From Floccularia luteovirens (taxonomy: Eukaryota; Basidiomycota; Agaricomycetes; Agaricales; Squamanitaceae), in NCBI GenBank assembly GCA_009739215.1, contig VSJF01000004.1:310001-374000 (forward strand): a stretch of 64,000 bases of DNA. Direction: 5' to 3'. The stretch's first letter is position 1, and each line of letters opens with the position of its first letter. The notes under the pieces were generated by a model. The model did not search any database, was not told where the DNA came from, and saw nothing but the letters and a program-made list of their open reading frames with translations. The translations under genes were made by a program, and so were the position numbers. Shown here piece after piece: positions 58,935-64,000 of the stretch.

Positions 58935-60177
58935 GCAGGTGTGTGTTTACAGTTGTTTGAAACGGAGGGAATTTGTGTGACGGCCCGAGAAATGCTCGGC
59001 CATTCACACGACAACCGTAATGAGATGATCCTAACCACGATCTACTGCAATACACATGTACAGGATTCAGAGGTGACTTAGCTGCATACCATAGCAAGAC
59101 TCATAGGAAACCCTGTAATGCCATAATGAAAAGAAGTTATATTGTGCTGGTCGGGGAAAATGCATCAAACTGGAATAATTTGATATTTGAAACAATCATT
59201 TTATTATGTTCCCATCGACTCGCATTTCGCAGGATTCATTCACCTTTGAATGGATTACTACTCCTTTCTATCAGGGCCCCATCATGGATACATTTGGAAA
59301 CATACTAACCTGTGCAAGGATTCAACTATTTTCTCTACTTTCTGTAGGAAACAGGCTCATAGCAGTGTCTAGGCAACGGAATGCAGTTGCCAGAGACTGT
59401 CTTCACTATCTTCCAACTGACCTTGCCGAAGAGCATGCTCCTCAAGCTTGCGACCCACAATGAGTTAGAAGCAATCGCAATCCAATATGTCGTAGTTGTT
59501 TTGCTTGACAGCGAGGTTAAATCAAGGCACCAGTTACGTGACGGGGAAAGGTATCAAGATTTGGACTACGTTTGTCATTCAACAAATAACCTTGTGGTTG
59601 GTACTTGTCCACCCACCAACATGCCAAGCCTGCATCTTGGACACTGCACAATCTTCATATTTCCATCCTATCAGTTCAATCCGAGACCTTGTTCGTTCCG
59701 GTTTTTTAGCTGCTTCAGTTTTCTTACGAACAATATCTATAAATAACTTATCACTTGCACGGCGAACTCGTTTCTGGCCTTCAGGTTTTTGCGATTACAT
59801 AATTGATGAGTGCCAGTGGGCGTTAAAAATCTGACGATCGCGTAAGAGTCTGTCCTGGAATAGAATGCAACGAGAATTTGATGTCGACAAAAACCGGGCG
59901 CTCAAGCTTGATGGCACCGGGATAACTATGGGCTGGAGATGATTACCATGGCATAAAACATAATAACTCTGATTTTTTATGTTTATCTTCAGTAGTCTAG
60001 ATTAAAGGGTCTCAGTAAGCGTTAAAGAGCAAATGCAAAATTCCCATTTCTTTGCAGCTCAGTAAAACGCCGTCCTGGTTTGACGCAGTGATTGGTACGT
60101 ATATTTCTTTTGTTTTATTATAATCACAAGAAGGCATTGCGCGTATTGCTAAGTATAAGTAAACTAGTTTGAGTTAT
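58935..60177. other. Intergenic region with duplicated gene fragment
   Basis: Contains the DNAJC28-like 5' fragment at 59625-59850. Plus-strand frames at 59126-59463 carry no recognised domain. The rest is featureless. Confidence 0.5.
59625..59850 (-). pseudogene. Duplicated 5' fragment of the DNAJC28-like gene
   Basis: Compared with 58690-58910, the plus strand shares CATC(C/T)TGGACACT, GA(T/C)CTTGTTCGTTCCGG, TTTTTAGCTGC/TTTTCAGCTGC and GCGATTACATAA(C/T)TGATGA. The match spans exon 2 (start), intron 1 and the end of exon 1, in the same order and orientation, about 940 bp away. Indels break the frame and no downstream exons follow, so it is a truncated tandem copy. Confidence 0.75.
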
Positions 60178-61264
60178 TCACCCAGACCATACAGCGCCAC
60201 CTGGTGGGGTGTAGCTTTGGATGTTATTGTAGATGTTGACCTACACAATTTTAGAACTTTGCGTGACTTTCAGACATATACGAGATGCTTACTGTAATAC
60301 CAGGGTCGGAACCCTTGTAGGCGCCTGGAAGGGCAATCTTTGGTGGGTTAGCACTGCCTCCACTAGTGATCTTGACCTGTGCACATCCTGAAACAACCCG
60401 AGATTGGTAAGGTATTTAGCCGCGGCAACAAAGCAACTTACCGATGTAGAATTGAGCACCGGGGTAGGTTGATGCTACATGGAGAGCAATCTATGATACA
60501 GTCAACAATAAATCATTCACTTGGATGTTGATAAACGAACAATTTCGGCGCGGAGCAAGTACTCTCCAGCTGGGAGGGATGAGGGAATCTTGACGCTGTG
60601 TTTGCCTGTAACATTGTTGGAATTATTGAATTGAGGAAAGACGGCTCAGCACTCACCACCATTGGTGTTGACAATGTCAGTTGCCCACTGCTGGGTCGTA
60701 GGGTTCAAGAGACCAGACTGGTAGATTTTCGTCCACACTGCTCCTTGCCCGTTGAATGAAGCAGCAGTGGAGGGTGCCTTGGCAATGTAAACCAAGACTG
60801 GACCCTTGTGACCGCCAGAAATGGGGTCTTCACCAGTTCGCTGAGCATGTTGGTGCCACTCAAAGCTAGTCAAAAAATGGGCCCAATGTCTTACGATGCT
60901 AGTAATATTATACAATACTTACGTGATATTAGCGCCAGCGGCGATGGTGGCAGTCTGAACGTTGGTTCCAGTAAGGCCGTTGACGTTGCAAGTCAAGTCG
61001 GTAGAGGTGACATCAGTAACTGGGTTATTCGTGGGTGTTACTCGGATATAGTTGTTCAACCCTTGGTCCACCTGAAAAAGTGCGTGCGTTCATTACCTGA
61101 TGCATTGATAAAAGACAGAGTTAGTTACCCCATTGTTCCAGATATATTGCATAGTGACTATAGTGAGTTTGCATTCAGTGAATCGAGTGCAATAGAAATT
61201 GCAGCAACTCACAATGGGCATTTGCCAGTGCCGCTGAGGCAAGGAGGGATAGAGCAAACTTCAT
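60178..61264 (-). CDS. AA9 lytic polysaccharide monooxygenase
   Basis: Secreted copper enzyme that oxidatively cleaves cellulose or related glucans. Eight exons (minus): 61264-61213, 61157-61129, 61071-60923, 60865-60657, 60605-60541, 60490-60442, 60387-60293, 60240-60178 (711 nt, 236 residues). A 16-residue signal peptide (MKFALSLLASAALANA) precedes His17, which becomes the N-terminal copper ligand. The second ligand of the histidine brace is H96 in SGGHKGPVLVYIA. The axial tyrosine region is GAQFYIGCAQVKI (Y183, Q181). DLTCNVNG and DPGITVNIY are further AA9 landmarks, and Cys residues at C-N-V and GCAQ fit the conserved disulphide. There is no cellulose-binding module. The first intron lies immediately after the His17 codon. 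Confidence 0.95.
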
Positions 61265-62050
61265 GGTAGATTAACCTGAGGAAAGATGACACCTTGTAGA
61301 AGCCTTTTATACTCTATTCTCTCCAGCTTCCACAAAAGCGATAGAATGGTGATTGTAGCGGGTGCTTTCCCCAGATGGTAGGAAAAAAATAACTCATTGA
61401 TTGAAAATAGATCAAGGAGTAACGGATATACTTCTATGTCAGAAACTCCACACATAGAACCCATCAACGCGGTATCGGTAGGATGTGCCAGAGAGATTCC
61501 AAGATTTTCAGCAGTCACATTGTTTAGTTTATTTCCGAAATTCAGGCTGAATGGGCATATATCGGCTGGTTTTGAATAGTTATGGTATCGATCTATCATC
61601 GCATTTGCACGCTAACAGTACCGCTGCTTGAACTTCGGGTTAGAATACGGATCATAAATGGTGTCTTTATAATGGCGCGAGTCAAGGACGGTTCTCGTGG
61701 GCATGCCCGAACATCTCTTGCATATGGCGATGTTGATTGCGAGAATTTTTTCCCACAATGACTGTGATTGAAGGGACTATAGTTTTCATGAAGATACGAT
61801 TTTACAGTACGCGGGGGACACCTGTATAAATTTCTTGGTATGAGTGTATATAAGGCCAAGTTCGAAGAACGCGCGCTGTCGCAGTTTGGAAATTGAATTA
61901 CGTAATACCGCTCTTTTTGAGGTTGCGCACTGCAGGCAATAAGCAACCTGGTCTCAGAAGACCACAACCGCCAATTCTACCGATCTACACATATCATCTT
62001 TTTTCCGATAAAACGCCTCCCACAGATCCACACGTGAATACAGTGAGCAG
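61265..62050. promoter_or_regulatory. Divergent promoter region of AA9 and PPIL4 genes
   Basis: 786 bp between two divergent starts. No coding sequence recognised. It must contain the AA9 promoter, where carbon-source regulation would be expected, but no specific site was confidently identified. Confidence 0.45.
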
Positions 62051-63596
62051 ATGTCTGTCTTGTTTGAGACATCGTTGGGAGATATAGTCATAGACCTTGA
62101 GGTTGAGGCATGCCCAAAAACATGCGAGAATTTTCTCAAGTTGTGTAAAGTCTATTATTACAACCTCAATGCATTTTTTAATGGTATGTAATCCACTTTG
62201 CTTGGAATAGCTAGGGGCTTATGCTATTCACACCATTCAGTATCAAAAGATTTTTTAGCACAGGCTGGAGACCCTTCAGCAACAGGGACGGGTGGTGAAT
62301 CTGTCTGGTCCTTGCTGTCCTCCCAATCTTCATCCAATGGAACCTCTTCACGATATTTCCCACCGGAACTTCTTCCAAGACTCAAGCATACCCACAAAGG
62401 CACGGTTTCTATGGCTGTTGCACCAGCCTTGGAGGGTCATAAAGGTGGCTGTGGGAGCCAGTTTTTTATCACGCTCAGCAACAACATTAACTACTTGGAT
62501 GGGAAGCACGCGGTTTTCGGGCACGTTGTTGAAGGATTGGAGACACTTGATAAAATCAACGAAGTTTTCGTGGATCAGGATGGAAGGCCATACAAAGACA
62601 TCAGGATAAGGCATGTCGTTATCCTCGGTACAAGCTCCACACAGTGCCTGTGTCGTTACGCTCATCAACTGTAAATTTTCGTAGATGATCCCTTCCCCGA
62701 CCCACCAGGCTTAATAAAGCCACCTTCGTCACCTGGTCGGCCACCAGATAACTCCACTCGCATAGCAGAGGATGAGGACCCTCTTGCCACACTTCCAGAA
62801 GAAGAAGAGGAACGTATCAGGCGTGAGAAGGCAGCGGCTGCATCTGCTTTGACACTAGAGATGGTTGGAGACTTACCGTTTGCCAACGTCCGGCCCCCAG
62901 AAAATGTTCTTTTCGTGTGCAAACTTAATCCTGTTACACGGGATGAAGATCTGGAACTCATTTTTTCTCGTTTTGGTACTATCATGAGCTGTCAAGTTAT
63001 TCGTGATAAAAAAACTGGTGATTCGTTACAGTATGCATTCATAGAATTTGATCGAAGGGAAGATGCAGAACAGGTAACCAGGGATATACATCAATCTTTG
63101 TTGAACCAAGGGTTGATCAGTATGATACAGGCTTACTTCAAGATGCAAAACGTTCTCGTTGACGACCGGCGCATCTGGGTTGATTTGTGAGTCAGCATTT
63201 CAATGCATTGCATTTAATTGACTTGATTTGCTCAGCTCTCAATCGGTGGCGCGATTAAATACTTCATGGTCCAATGACATACATCGAGGTCCGAAGTCCC
63301 GACAAGCTGGCTTCGCTGGTCGGGATGACCTTGAAGAAACAAAACGGTACAGGGGGGAAGTTCCTAGGAGAACTGATGGTCACCAATATGGAATGGTGTT
63401 TGATGATGTGACAGGCCGTACCCCGGATAAGCGCCGGAAACGCAGTCGTAGCAGGAATAGGGATGATGGTGAGCGGAGCCAGCGCCGGAAACGTCCGAGT
63501 CCTCCGCGTGAGTATGACCACCAGCACCTCTCAAGAGGCTATGAAAGGCGTAGAAGTAAGAGCAGAAGCAGAGAGCGGCGTCGTGATGGGTGGTAG
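62051..63596 (+). CDS. PPIL4: PPIL4-type cyclophilin with RRM
   Basis: Nuclear peptidyl-prolyl cis-trans isomerase-like 4, linked to RNA processing. Five exons: 62051-62183, 62241-62627, 62685-63073, 63131-63186, 63236-63596 (1326 nt, 441 residues). Cyclophilin domain first: [86 protein letters not shown] linker ending [19 protein letters not shown] leads to the [43 protein letters not shown] and WVDFSQSVA after two introns. The tail is Arg/Ser-rich ([25 protein letters not shown]). The segment between ESVW and ELLPRLKH is longer than usual and could hide a missed intron, although it is open. Confidence 0.93.
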
Positions 63597-63869
63597 TCAG
63601 CAATGACATTTTGACTTGTATTGACACGATTTCTAGATTGGAGTGATTTAGATGTTAGTGCGCCTGCGCCCGTATATGCACTATGCTGGTTTGGCGTAAC
63701 ACGGCATCAGCGGTTGCTGATGACATTCACAGACATGACACAGACTGAATTAATTGACCCGATCTAGCGTTCTCTGTTCCCTGTTCTTTGTTTTGTATAG
63801 GTCTGGTTACACCACTATAAGAACCTAAATCAGTTGAACAGCATCCCATCCCTTCCTTGCTTTATACCC

Positions 63870-64000
63870 ATGACTGTCTCTTTATCTTCATACCAGTTCG
63901 ACAGTGTAGACTCTGATGTTATTCTCCTGTCCAATGGCGCGGAATGTCCAACTGAGTTCCACGTCCATCGCTGTATCCTCTCTGCAGCTTCTTCATTCTT
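63870..64000 (+). CDS. BTB/POZ-domain protein, 5' end only
   Basis: From ATG 63870 the frame is open to the window edge (43 codons): YQFDSVDSDVILLSNGAE, then EFHVHRCILSAASSFF. This is the start of a BTB/POZ domain (D-V-I-L strand, F-x-V-H-R-x-I-L-x-A-A-S helix), abundant in Agaricomycetes. The 3' part lies outside the window, so partner domains are unknown. Confidence 0.8.
   Translation, partial: MTVSLSSYQFDSVDSDVILLSNGAECPTEFHVHRCILSAASSF

Overview
The window is nuclear DNA from a basidiomycete fungus, most likely an Agaricomycete. Almost every gene is cut by many short introns of about 45-65 bp. The gene families also fit: an AA9 lytic polysaccharide monooxygenase, several DUF6533-type seven-helix membrane proteins, Crinkler (CRN)-kinase genes, a neurofibromin/IRA-type Ras-GAP and fungal arrestin-like and GDPD proteins. 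There are no operons, ribosome binding sites or CRISPR arrays. I rebuilt exon structures by hand from GT-AG (sometimes GC-AG) borders. For most genes the exon lengths sum to a multiple of three, which is an internal check on the model.

Layout. 0-5 kb: arrestin-like gene running off the left edge, then a THYN1/EVE-domain gene. 5-9 kb: a damaged CRN-kinase gene and a gene-poor stretch. 9-21 kb: two low-complexity proteins, a GDPD phosphodiesterase, a 1-acylglycerol-3-phosphate acyltransferase and two coiled-coil proteins. 21.5-31.4 kb: one 33-exon gene for a 2729-residue neurofibromin/IRA Ras-GAP. 33-36 kb: a three-RRM NAM8/TIA-1-like protein. 37-39 kb: a seven-helix receptor-like protein. 39-43 kb: a patchwork of decayed duplications, including a second CRN-kinase copy whose header is joined directly to the kinase C-lobe. 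42.4-48.7 kb: three DUF6533-type membrane-protein genes around RRP7, two of them a recent tandem pair. 49-56 kb: WBP2-like GRAM protein, Cdc7 kinase and a membrane-anchored ubiquitin protease, with two identical intron-containing tRNA genes in inverted orientation. 56-64 kb: a 64-residue protein, a DNAJC28/DUF1992 protein with a duplicated 5' fragment, the AA9 enzyme, a PPIL4 cyclophilin-RRM protein and the start of a BTB/POZ protein.

Most genes are unrelated housekeeping functions: Ras signalling, replication initiation, ribosome assembly, mRNA processing, phospholipid synthesis, deubiquitination. The accessory parts are 5.0-7.2 kb and 39-48.7 kb, which carry CRN-kinase copies and receptor-like membrane proteins with clear duplication and decay. 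Domain calls rest on motif recognition by eye; no database search was run.
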